Part shown: positions 30,401 to 35,023 of the stretch, in pieces
Layout: the number at the start of each line of letters is the position of its first letter
Numbering within the stretch: position 1 is the stretch's first letter
Source: Hondaea fermentalgiana
Lineage: Eukaryota; Sar; Bigyra; Thraustochytrida; Thraustochytriidae
Reading direction: 5' to 3'
Assembly: GCA_014084085.1 (NCBI GenBank)
Contig: NPFB01000071.1
Span: forward strand, 1-40,349
Length of the DNA stretch: 40,349 bases
The notes under the pieces: model-generated
Databases searched by the model: none
The model's input: only the letters and a program-made list of their open reading frames with translations
What the model was told of the DNA's origin: nothing
Made by a program: the position numbers and the translations under genes

Positions 30401-31396
30401 CGTGTCGCTGCCACCGACGAGGAGGGCGAGGGCAGCAATGCAAAGGTTCCCCGTGCCGAAGCTGTGGGGTCCCATGCGTCTGGACCGCAGGGAGCCTCCG
30501 ACCCGAGCAGTGATAGCGAAGAATCTCCCCTCGTGCAAGAATTGCGCGAGATCAAAGAGCGTGTCTCCAAGGTCGAGGACATTGATTCGGATACAGAGGA
30601 GAAGATTCGAGAGCTCTTGAGTCAAAAACCAAAGCGTCGCTCCGCTTGGCTCATGTTTGTCATCGATGGACGGCGACAACTGCAAGCTGAGGACGGGGTA
30701 AACATGGACATTACGCAAACGACACGTCTTTTGCGCGACAAGTGGCGCTCTCTGTCGGAACAAGAGAAATCTGCTTGGCAACAGCAGTCCGAAGCTTACA
30801 ATCGTGCAAATCGGGCCATTTTCAGCGAGTTCGATGAGCTGAGCAAAATGGCTGAAGCCGCCCGCGTTGCGCAAAGATCCGGCCATCGACCGCGCCGTAG
30901 CAGCAAGCCTCTTCATCTGCTCGAGAAAACTCGCGTGCTGACCTCGGGAGACTCGAAGGCTGCGCGAATGGCGAAGAAAAAGCTTGCCAAAGATAATAAA
31001 GTGCATAGACCTGTGGGGCGACAGAGCGACTTCCTCGGGCTCTCAAGGTCTCGAGCGCGATGGAAGGTTGACATCGTCTGTCCCGATGGCGAGGTGCGGC
31101 AGGTGGGGCGATTTGACAACGAAGTGGTCGCAGCGCTGGCCTATGACGAGGCCCTTCGTATGATGTATCCACTGAGGGTGGCCGAAGCTCTTGCGAATTT
31201 TCCTTTTGAACAGAGTGTTCGGGCGCTGGAGGGCCAGCTGCCTGATATCCCGGACTTTGAACGGAGGATACACAGGGCGCTCGAGGATGCTCAGGACGGC
31301 GAGGGTGCCGAAGAGGATGACGAAGACGAGGACGACGATGAGGACGACGACGAGGACGACGATGTGGAAGATGAAGCTGATGCAAGCAAAGCTTAG
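18413..31396 (+). CDS. Giant multi-bromodomain chromatin scaffold (bromodomain, Tudor-like, ARID, HMG, WHIM, PDZ-like, AP2-like)
   Basis: Encodes 4327 residues from the first in-frame ATG; another ATG is at 18515. Domains in order, approximate residues: bromodomain 1 (141-312, split by a 65-residue Lys/Ser insert); Tudor-like (720-775); ARID (960-1076, with PINLYTVYSLVKSRGGF); HMG boxes (1163-1220, 1245-1325); bromodomains 2 (1548-1650) and 3 (1725-1828); degenerate bromodomain (2001-2093) plus a W-rich module (2099-2194); acidic run; WHIM1-like (2303-2376); AT-hooks (near 2400, 2500, 2630); bromodomain 5 (2890-2996); degenerate bromodomain (3021-3146) plus a second W-rich module (3150-3256); WHIM2 (PLGLDRHGSAYWYF, 3420); PDZ-like (3552-3660); possible WHIM3 (3848-3868); HMG box (4071-4140); AP2-like (4205-4264); acidic tail. 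PBRM1 also joins bromodomains and HMG; WHIM motifs typify ISWI-partner subunits. Expected to be nuclear, reading acetylated histones and binding DNA. I see no ATPase domain. Confidence 0.88.
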   Translation: MKRRRSKAANGARASRNQEPTQARDPNKEQASEGMVSAYVEGDKIDEAWNWSLSTDAEIQRALTDFVVLGVRADGSRDFVALKELDDKESSHFERFCAYGKLVLEPAGVRSGPPREGVSAHAVAMAEAQYQTREVITLENAHRILDGLLSERESEPFNSPVDAEALGLVDYHTVIKEPMDLGTIKSGLDNGEYRPEFMPLPGDSNGESTDSASRAGQSTPLPSQHSKGKQKKKGGGKKKGQRMDQTPAASTNQEAPVAVDTGMAAWVDAEKLNNHLKLVFSNCVAYNKSDSPIVASARYMMERRSRLWYRHGSKTAVTIDRKGNSLTNSKIAEMHGAAAQAVANLAPADPSDLVQKVYISNVVDYMVEFGMGGASSSLWIVAEARVPPNVAKQSSGRRGRGSSSSSSSANHAHAARKDARTFYYRIACVSYINDYVPKVEPSPSYAYFAERTLSNFHFCARLVHELRARLQLQQQEAIVASQESPSKTLLRVALWCSEIGAPLRPSSVSFLRTNGTFIEEQISSVSPHLTKAFGVVDFLLQLPSLDDAYLAGLFPVPEPPAISPPQPFEEASLLEAAPSPTSQTLLSAPKTADLPDAAAADQSVSKAMNSTVDVDGDVDMAQASNAAGDEGKTKALDQRDITRVQREADGAGIAQGKEVDISALRTEPARAYALPKPQPFHVLVDPVKSARALTGSPVMQGCQDTSLASSSAQDSLRTSLRGEGLLGMRVEMLWPDDGIWYPATVVRYRPKTEMHLLQYDDQNALEWCDLNSGSNVETTWRRLTTQDKLSYDTAALDDRVVVIPCKHGPIEQVVVPPSLLGPLTRVYTFFQCFADQLGWSIRPFSLSEFAAAIMAKTIRSDRKREAEAIASELLVCVNLELINLVMTENGQSSEAFALFKRSHKDADVPVPETLLPPTSRDEGSVVRWAFDQVGRAVQDIPILSLMERDKNSSRFEEGASWQLFKREVHGMLRDPAWFATRANFLESLCRFYVEVIQWQPQAAPRLQGVPINLYTVYSLVKSRGGFRVIESRQSSEEIWHQIAAQVPDYFEEEVDEEVLGRDLRDIYTRYLLLYERAYMGRAAHARQRMGSKILLRNGEFAEGAAIGLSLAGPDPLAGLPPRPKRSKARKRVSATDGGLEDDAEDAQGEEAAEGAPSVSVQNVKKTSAYHLFAREQWDKSMSFTECARLVSDRWREMSPEEKAIYSEKAALIDQENAKIKVVTRKPGKKKKVKVNAGRKKRVKLRKKGRTAFTFFVSEELKGAHQEPIDGEKDRSIVKSVFTEIAKQAADKWKRMSAEERAPYQELAQEDAIVVAEARRRHEAQQAAISQGSASSNAASGPENQLPPGASRSSDVAADPPNRTANVAGAFTREGPKAHPGGSEDVFNVRPARVGLNFLSINDWTWQEFLVEVFCRLEGVENPHSAVASRQNGPEEASEEKTGGPRKDGAAEAEVDAGATSVPGSSGEDKPASPSTHEPTAAMQRIKALRDLAQAADDDVGNYDLKDEEAKEDDFWKIEPSTEGAASVNETRDEDDEGEDDGGGDGVAEECERLIEVLMAHPLASPFTEPIDLSQPGMRNYTKTVSEPISLSEILERLRAGFYHSDTVLELEAFAMDLRMVWANAKAFHKPGSELHEDALHLEALCAERLDGIFEMDALVEGPREGMAAACAERVLRASDATLRAHYEGILSKFPVSHGPGPRGSKRSPQEELKRLRLRYPRKVVGQYALDKLMKEPFAEPFLEPVDTSLPGLEDYDEVITKPLDLGTIAERLRSGHYDFYASIDKSSLAPKFLRDVKRVFSNCVDYNGASSEIGKAARKLSSSFEKTLTVGTAPGYSDAETMPTIGSRQMISATGEVRRPVQRIPIGIYADMDNAAQVHTNTAPEKTLEPRGGADDARDMRSRPKTSDDVSVEDDSLTVQSTAVPESKAADDDDAKQISSAALPHVIQDANVAGHSDDVSAAGATTSANEPSQSRSPLPTDTSADDGVDIAPQRESLPGVCGRILTNLESSSGFAAAVAASSSLREDVSAIRTKLESGDFSLNESGEIGNEFAKQVRTLLSTMTDATAGSEEQAKSVAACAETFEQQYALGLRDHATSKWAWVGEKILWLDVRIQPPTIKSAQIQDYYALPKYRYKHMRSKTDFHRLRVQVEAEPSMMPLNLWTDQTMAHRVTKGIGSYANTYGFHWTFVADVEGSGAMMKANEVTELGLEDDPADDLLVDDDDDDDDDDDNGNGGEDDGEDDDGNEDEDDDEDDDVDEARVREVASAMEKDESTKTSSSANGDMRSGLKDAGSTESAMKLVPEVLEFWKPEEIPASERMLATKDLLAEILDVDYAALAPHVKLAILERLCEQVVNAFPVRIGIAMALGVRKPPDQFDLGPKEEPDLLLRGRRIGPYANRRGPGRPRKKAFASDDLDSAEDENFVSAATPALGSAATRRRTRGKRVKYHEVEEVDEEEEEEAEEENNGHDGGDVDAEDKSVVAASSRASLKGSSKPRRGRPAKRAQATPQRTPAKRGKARARKSSGAASAPPARRSRSRAATNYAESDSDAEQNPLEEDDIDENDGDFATPSRRQSGRNRRKTEHFVAEPHRYSRSSSRQQTSRMSTRATRSASARKATEPQRETRGRKRGRPAADAPANAGLTNRNDDDDNDDDDDDDDDNAGNNNNNNDRAANEVEETEDQDVDMADDIDAETLNAVQKKEKLKAIMDAYVTQESSSLLRSEFDMELAAWRESSPVVKAAPFNPERAAVSERPMQSPRGSAPAVKATEGPSVNGMDAASLQAPTKTVDLVGDVGSKLATSAPASPSETTHGVSTEKPCAAESTPSPAPSASQHPNQAVKTPAPLKRSASQATSASRHSKAGGADGAAVEDNSGLSQHIRAPADPFAVSIAECKKRFGQLIKDRSSQPFREPVDTSAAGFERYSKFVSRPMDLETIRARLEKGDYDALTTEGKPIVGSSFLKDCELVFANAARFFAPGSKTMKQAARCEAKLNELLGIKDTPHAVQGIAKALHMLRYQRGCLELLDDIFAEHAAIVQRLGDLTPREQAAYVRALGKENLNFDTVRTELVNGSYEREAEAAFRRAMRKGSGGVANPKQRGLGFGRDMRAVMMAYRAVFDPVSAEAEQITALMVSFERRYAVVLREHTVARMTWLGERIFVAHASRLLVPALVAGSAYSNNSLAFRVLLQTSASSTTERPMCLWTTSTRRDYEREHGRTGGHNRSAKQRSRAALDVSTLPRSMYGVHWVFAEDVETVTKLESRLLETSAKAVRVQKRVASVIAAQLREDVQQLEGRRKQVLDAEKKEGQQLRRNLQQNSSLSNGEGAAARRHAKDLTKLEGDVAVGDRAGASSLIDVIPISDIRREGPTELDPAPLRAFEKELYALLRPKRAPQLADELKVEDVDSAVGPLEAESSLCPRFSPLGLDRHGSAYWYFQNNSTSVIESDAGSFVFVSLSETAQSDLEVELSSLGPRRLKPSFGGKLGEHTAWLAYAGRAQIESLLAALHRGTEEEQNTYAKLVSHYSTLVSSWRRSGSEFLWTPLTQSRAERERVHTFELTIGPETTVCLARTPLAFGGASFIVDIRQHKVQQQSLETEILEQGNEAPSLPRLPLRVGDVLLSVGATSCVGLGPQEVAAGWMANLRGTQGSLTVTVYRPRPEAAQQAMSFCRDGDIAVAHHAPQQLVARVMPLAVPTHSTMVDLVLALEAHLWSMGAAEPRILSAVEEWRWLHNWGQWKWPSRRVQWHRRVSDLGEDIDAGKTRGRDATALVAAALRSVCRAYVSTMPPVYLYIANEDQEGFDAASESLLRRSQRLSIRELDYSRPAFKISSAIYGLPVEAEWLRELHTVHSLSHLALLASWLYIEAVARFTSATLVANLSQARAVQFERLKTSLARKTRRQRIGQPQAWHRLRKMQVAIQTKLREALTPQELAQVKDVESGLPLLPGTGLPPPRKSEEDVQDSNVAPSSSSAPEVRAAAAAAARVEETGVRKIGAKQKRVAATDEEGEGSNAKVPRAEAVGSHASGPQGASDPSSDSEESPLVQELREIKERVSKVEDIDSDTEEKIRELLSQKPKRRSAWLMFVIDGRRQLQAEDGVNMDITQTTRLLRDKWRSLSEQEKSAWQQQSEAYNRANRAIFSEFDELSKMAEAARVAQRSGHRPRRSSKPLHLLEKTRVLTSGDSKAARMAKKKLAKDNKVHRPVGRQSDFLGLSRSRARWKVDIVCPDGEVRQVGRFDNEVVAALAYDEALRMMYPLRVAEALANFPFEQSVRALEGQLPDIPDFERRIHRALEDAQDGEGAEEDDEDEDDDEDDDEDDDVEDEADASKA
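26369..26395 (+). repeat. (GAT)9 microsatellite inside the giant gene
   Basis: Nine uninterrupted GAT triplets encode a poly-Asp run followed by a poly-Asn run. It lies in an acidic linker before bromodomain 5, where length change would be tolerated in frame. It may be polymorphic between strains. Confidence 0.8.
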
Positions 31397-31634
31397 GGAA
31401 TATCATTTTCCGTTTCTTCCGGATGACAGAACCGTCGCAAGAAGCATTTCGTCCCGATCTTATTCTATTCTATTCCAATCAGTCCAGCATGAGTGTTGTG
31501 GCCATCTTTCTGACATCACTGTAGGAAATGCAAATGGCGGAACATCATAAAATCCCTTTATGCATTTTTTCATTTCGTTTGTCTGGCACGCGAGCCCGTG
31601 CTGAATGAATGTCGCATTTCAAGGGTGAGCGAGA
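31397..31634. other. Convergent 3' region (giant gene / roadblock)
   Basis: Only 238 bp separate the stop of the giant gene and the stop of the minus-strand roadblock gene. The sequence is pyrimidine-rich near 31410-31470 and holds no open frame of note. Confidence 0.5.
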
Positions 31635-32021
31635 TCATCCACTCTGTGGCTGGTTGATATTCTGAAGAGAAACGATATGATACTTTGCGTCGCCGCTCTC
31701 ATCATACTTTGGAGCGCACATAATCTCCTGCTTCTTTGCCTTTATGCGAAAGTAAAGAAGTTCATTCTGCGGATCCAGGTCGCGCACAACCCCGCGTGCA
31801 AGATTTGTGAGCTGACTAAAACGATCAGCGTAGTTTTGTGCGGTCTCCTTTGCCATGCCCTGACCCTTGCGGTGGATTTCGTAGTGAATTTCACCTTTCT
31901 CATCGAGTTTCTCAGCGCCACAGATTACAAATCCGACGACACCATCTCGGTTTTGAATTCGTTCGATCGTCGTCTCCGCGTCTACTGCGCTTCCTGTCGG
32001 CTGTTTTAATCGCGCTCGCAT
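31635..32021 (-). CDS. Roadblock/LC7-type dynein light chain
   Basis: Encodes 128 residues from ATG at 32021 to TGA. The family pattern is clear: a leading helix TTIERIQNRDGVVGFVIC, then RDLDPQNELLYFRIKAKKQEIMCAP, then HIVSLQN. Roadblock light chains dimerise and bind dynein intermediate chains of cytoplasmic, dynein-2 and axonemal dyneins. Typical members have about 96 residues; this one has extra length in the middle (KLDEKGEIHYEIHRKGQG) and near the end (KYDESGDAK). An upstream in-frame ATG at 32129 would add 36 residues that look unlike the family, and a TACTAAC branch-point-like motif with a nearby AG lies just before 32021, so a small 5' intron is possible. The dynein-2 intermediate chain gene WDR60 lies about 3 kb away. 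Confidence 0.85.
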   Translation of the reverse strand: MRARLKQPTGSAVDAETTIERIQNRDGVVGFVICGAEKLDEKGEIHYEIHRKGQGMAKETAQNYADRFSQLTNLARGVVRDLDPQNELLYFRIKAKKQEIMCAPKYDESGDAKYHIVSLQNINQPQSG

Positions 32022-32850
32022 TTCGTTTCCCTTGCGTGTTAGTATGCAATATTGCGCGAGCACGCACGCACGAAGGCCAGCATACGTATGCTCATGTTTC
32101 AGTGTTGTATGTCGAAGGAAATCGATCATGTCAACGCACCATCTTTCTTCTTCGTCGTTCACGCAGCACCTCTTGGCACTCGCTTTGTTGGTTTGTTGTC
32201 GATGCCCTCAACAGGGATGGTGGCAAAAAGGAGCGGCAGAGATGTCCTCCTGTGCGGCAAGACTAGCTTTCTTTCTTGCAGCTTCTTGAACAATGCCTCG
32301 AACACGCCCTTGCGACTACCTCGTGCACCGCAAGCCTTCTTTACTCGCGACGAAGACCTACTCTCTCGCCCGGGCCACGTCTGGGCTCCTCTGACAGCGC
32401 TGACGTTGGTGCTGGCCACCAGGCTCAAATCGCTCGAAGGTGCGCAGCTAGACCCTTCGGTTGCAACGGTCTCTTTAACTCTAAAGTTCGAGGTTCTCCT
32501 CGCACTGCAGCTTGCGGAACCCCAAATTGATCAACGGCTCTTTTTGCGCGACGACCATGCGAGTGTATGAGCGCTGGTGCGAGTCTATGAATAAGTCTAC
32601 GGGGGCGTGTCAGGCGAGGTGCCTGAGACGCGCGTGACAGGCTTGCTGTGCGGCCCTGTGAAGGTGAGGGGAGAAGCGATCAAACATTGCATAAACGGCC
32701 TTTTCTCTAAAAACAAAAACAAGTTTATGTCAAAGAAGGCGAAGCAACGCAAAAAGCAAGTGATCTCAACATACAGTGCGCTCAGCATTTCGCTGGCAAA
32801 CAAAACCCGAAATCTCGCGCGTCAACGTGAGGATAAAAGTTGCATTCTCG
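32022..32850. promoter_or_regulatory. Divergent intergenic region (roadblock / coiled-coil gene)
   Basis: The 829 bp between two divergent starts should hold both promoters. A 160-codon ATG frame on the plus strand (32088-32570) overlaps the roadblock 5' region antisense and has no recognisable domain; minus-strand frames here start at TTG. GTGAGG at 32663 and a downstream CAG near 32775 could be a 5'-UTR intron for the coiled-coil gene. None of these is strong enough for a gene call. Confidence 0.45.
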
Positions 32851-33795
32851 ATGAAGAAGCGACGAGACATCATGCAAGCGCTGCAGGAGGACTCGAGGAT
32901 CAGCTCGCTGGAGGGAAACCTGCGGCGACTGACCTCTGAAGTCGAGGCGTATCGTCGATTCTCAGAACGGACCTGCGCTCAGTCCGGGAGCAAAAATCAT
33001 CAAGAGGACTTGCAGAAGCTTGTCTTGGATGAACAAGAACGTGTAGCTCGACTTCGTGATGAGCTTGCAAAAGCACACGAGGCTTTTTCTCGTGAGAGAA
33101 AAGAAGAGGCAAACTCCCGCGCTGCAGAGGTCAGCGCATTGCGGGAAGAAGTGCAGCGTCTGCAATTCCAAAGGGATCAAGACCCGGCCTTGACCTCTAG
33201 AGAATTTTCAGGGCCTGCGACTGAAGCAAATGCCACCCGTCGAAAGCAGCTTGAGACGGACATGCGCTTAGAGCAGCTCGCACGCAAGGATCTCGAACGA
33301 CGCCTTGAGAGGGCAGCGCGGCGCGCCGAGCGTGCCGAGTCAGAGGTTAAGGAGCTTCGAGAGCAGCTTCAGAATCTGCAGCGGGAACAACGGGTCAAAG
33401 ACGCACAGCTTGACGCTGTTCGCGGCGACTTGCAAGACTTGTTGCTATCGCATCCTAGTTATGACGACGACAGAAGTCGCCGCGTGGATCAGACGCACGC
33501 TCGTAATATTTTGCTCGGCGGCGGTCCTGCTGCTGACGCTGCTTCCCCTTCCACTCCATCTACTTCCGCTGGTGCCCGTGTTGGTGCTAGTGGTGCTGCT
33601 TCTTTTGAGTCCAAAAACGAGGACCACGCCGCGCTGGAGGGGAAGGTTGACGACTCCGAAGACGAGGAGGACTTTCAGGACGTGCTTGCCGCAGAAATGG
33701 AGTCCATGCGAGTCTCGTATGAGGAAAAGATAGCCGTACTTCAACAGCGGCTCGAGGACGCCCAGCGGGAGCTCAAAAGCGCAAGACTAGGCTAG
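32851..33795 (+). CDS. Coiled-coil protein of unknown function
   Basis: Encodes 314 residues from the first in-frame ATG at 32851 (the frame is open back to a GTG at 32776) to TAG. Residues 1-205 are almost entirely charged heptad-type helix, rich in Glu, Arg, Leu and Gln, with one break near 116-130. A Ser/Thr/Ala/Gly-rich linker (about 230-262) follows, then an acidic patch (DDSEDEEDFQ) and a final short coiled coil (about 288-312). There is no enzyme motif and no membrane segment. Coiled coils of this kind occur in golgins, centrosomal proteins and motor adaptors; sequence alone does not choose between them. It sits between two dynein genes and ends 73 bp before the TPR gene. Confidence 0.7.
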   Translation: MKKRRDIMQALQEDSRISSLEGNLRRLTSEVEAYRRFSERTCAQSGSKNHQEDLQKLVLDEQERVARLRDELAKAHEAFSRERKEEANSRAAEVSALREEVQRLQFQRDQDPALTSREFSGPATEANATRRKQLETDMRLEQLARKDLERRLERAARRAERAESEVKELREQLQNLQREQRVKDAQLDAVRGDLQDLLLSHPSYDDDRSRRVDQTHARNILLGGGPAADAASPSTPSTSAGARVGASGAASFESKNEDHAALEGKVDDSEDEEDFQDVLAAEMESMRVSYEEKIAVLQQRLEDAQRELKSARLG

Positions 33796-33799
33796 GCTA
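33785..33799. repeat. CTAGG micro-repeat at the coiled-coil stop
   Basis: Three tandem copies of CTAGG (in a GACTAGGCTAGGCTAGGC context) overlap the stop codon of the coiled-coil gene. The motif resembles half of the TAGGCCTA palindrome found in other intergenic regions. Confidence 0.5.
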
Positions 33800-33868
33800 G
33801 GCGCACATCGCCCTCGCCAGCGCAACAAACAGACAAACCTTTTATCTCCAAATCTCTTCCGTCGAAAC

Positions 33869-34492
33869 ATGGCCGAGACCGTCACCGCGGAGGCCAGCAA
33901 TGCTGGGGTAAGCGCTGGCGCCAGCGCGGAAGCCGGCGCAGGCGGCCTGCCCTCAACCGTCGCGGCCAAGATCGAGGCTGCGACGGCGCTCAAGAATGAG
34001 GGGAACGCGCTCCTCCAGAGCGGCGAGCTTCGCAAAGCTGCACGCAAGTACCGCACGGTGTTCCTATATGTGAACGGCCTCGTTGGCTGCGAGGACGAGG
34101 TGGCCAAATTCACGCCGAAAGAGGACATTCTTGCGAGCGGTGAGGAGGACGAAATAAAGTCACTCAAAGTAGCCACCTACACCAACTTGGCCCTTGCCTA
34201 CCTGAAGCTGGACGAAGCGGGGAAAGCTGCCGACGTGGCGAATCGTGCGCTGCAACTTGATGCTTCGAACATCAAAGCGCTTGTCCGTAAGGGTCAAGCA
34301 TTTACAAAGCTCAAAGATTTTGACAAAGCAAAGGCTGCATTGTTGGATGCTGCCAAGCGAGATCCAGAGAATCGTGCTGTCCGAGCCGAGCTCGCGGGAT
34401 GGAAAAAAGCATACAAAGCATGGAGCGATGCTCAACGCGAAGAGCAAAAGCGTCTTTTTGGAGGTGCTCTCTCTAGCTCGGCAACCAAATAA
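33869..34492 (+). CDS. TTC9-like tetratricopeptide repeat protein
   Basis: Encodes 207 residues from ATG at 33869 to TAA. After an Ala/Gly-rich leader (1-30) come three TPR-type helical hairpins at about 38-71 (KNEGNALLQSGELRKAARKY), 99-132 (TYTNLALAYLKLDEAGKAAD) and 134-167 (IKALVRKGQAFTKLKDFDKA). A basic helix (178-196) ends in a QKRLFGG segment. The arrangement, with a loop after the first repeat (LVGCEDE) and a C-terminal capping helix, is that of TTC9 proteins and of the TPR region of FKBP-type immunophilins; no FKBP domain is present. Such TPRs often bind the C-terminus of Hsp90 or Hsp70. An AATAAA sequence overlaps the stop codon. The gene starts 73 bp after the coiled-coil gene, on the same strand. 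Confidence 0.8.
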   Translation: MAETVTAEASNAGVSAGASAEAGAGGLPSTVAAKIEAATALKNEGNALLQSGELRKAARKYRTVFLYVNGLVGCEDEVAKFTPKEDILASGEEDEIKSLKVATYTNLALAYLKLDEAGKAADVANRALQLDASNIKALVRKGQAFTKLKDFDKAKAALLDAAKRDPENRAVRAELAGWKKAYKAWSDAQREEQKRLFGGALSSSATK

Positions 34493-35023
34493 ATTACGGG
34501 ATCACATACACGTACGCAGTTCGGAGTCTTGACTTTTCTCCTTTGCCTCCTTTTACTTTGTTTCACATCCTTCTTTCTCTTTCCCAGCGCCTCGCTACCG
34601 CGAAACTTCATTTGCTAGACCTCTCGAGTGAGCGATGTTATAATGGTGTACCTCTGCTTGAGTTTTTTTTATAAACTTTGCAGAAATGACGAGTCAAGGT
34701 AGCCTTACTTTTCACCAAAATTTGAAGTATTACGAAGAGAGGGGCTAGGCCTAGGCCTGGACCTGGGCCTAAAACATATGGGCCTAAAACATATGGGCTT
34801 AAACATAGGCTTTATGTTGAAGAGGTCCTCCTCCTGAGAAAGCAACCTCGCCACAGAGAGTGTGTAACGTGCATAAATGATATCAGAATTGAAAATCTGC
34901 ACTCACAATAACAATGGTAAAACGGAAGAAAATTTAGCGTGGGAAAATGAGCTAGCTTTGCAATTGTTGTTCCTCAATCTCTGGAGTACGAGCTTAGCCT
35001 ATTCAAATTTTCAAAACCTGTAC
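34493..35023. other. Convergent 3' region with TAGGCCTA and 15-bp repeats
   Basis: The region lies between the TPR stop and the WDR60 stop. It holds one TAGGCCTA octamer (34746-34753) and a 15-bp tandem repeat (34765-34779, 34780-34794, with a partial third copy to 34806) whose unit begins GGGCCT. No gene is supported. Confidence 0.55.
34746..34806. repeat. TAGGCCTA octamer and GGGCCTAAAACATAT tandem repeat
   Basis: TAGGCCTA (34746-34753) overlaps TAGGCCTG and is followed by two perfect 15-bp units and a degenerate third. It lies downstream of both flanking genes, so it is not an ordinary promoter site. Confidence 0.7.

Noticed and set aside
32088..32570. 160-codon plus-strand ATG frame
   Set aside because: It overlaps the roadblock 5' region antisense, has no motif, and could be chance in a GC-rich divergent promoter region. 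Transcript evidence could revive it.
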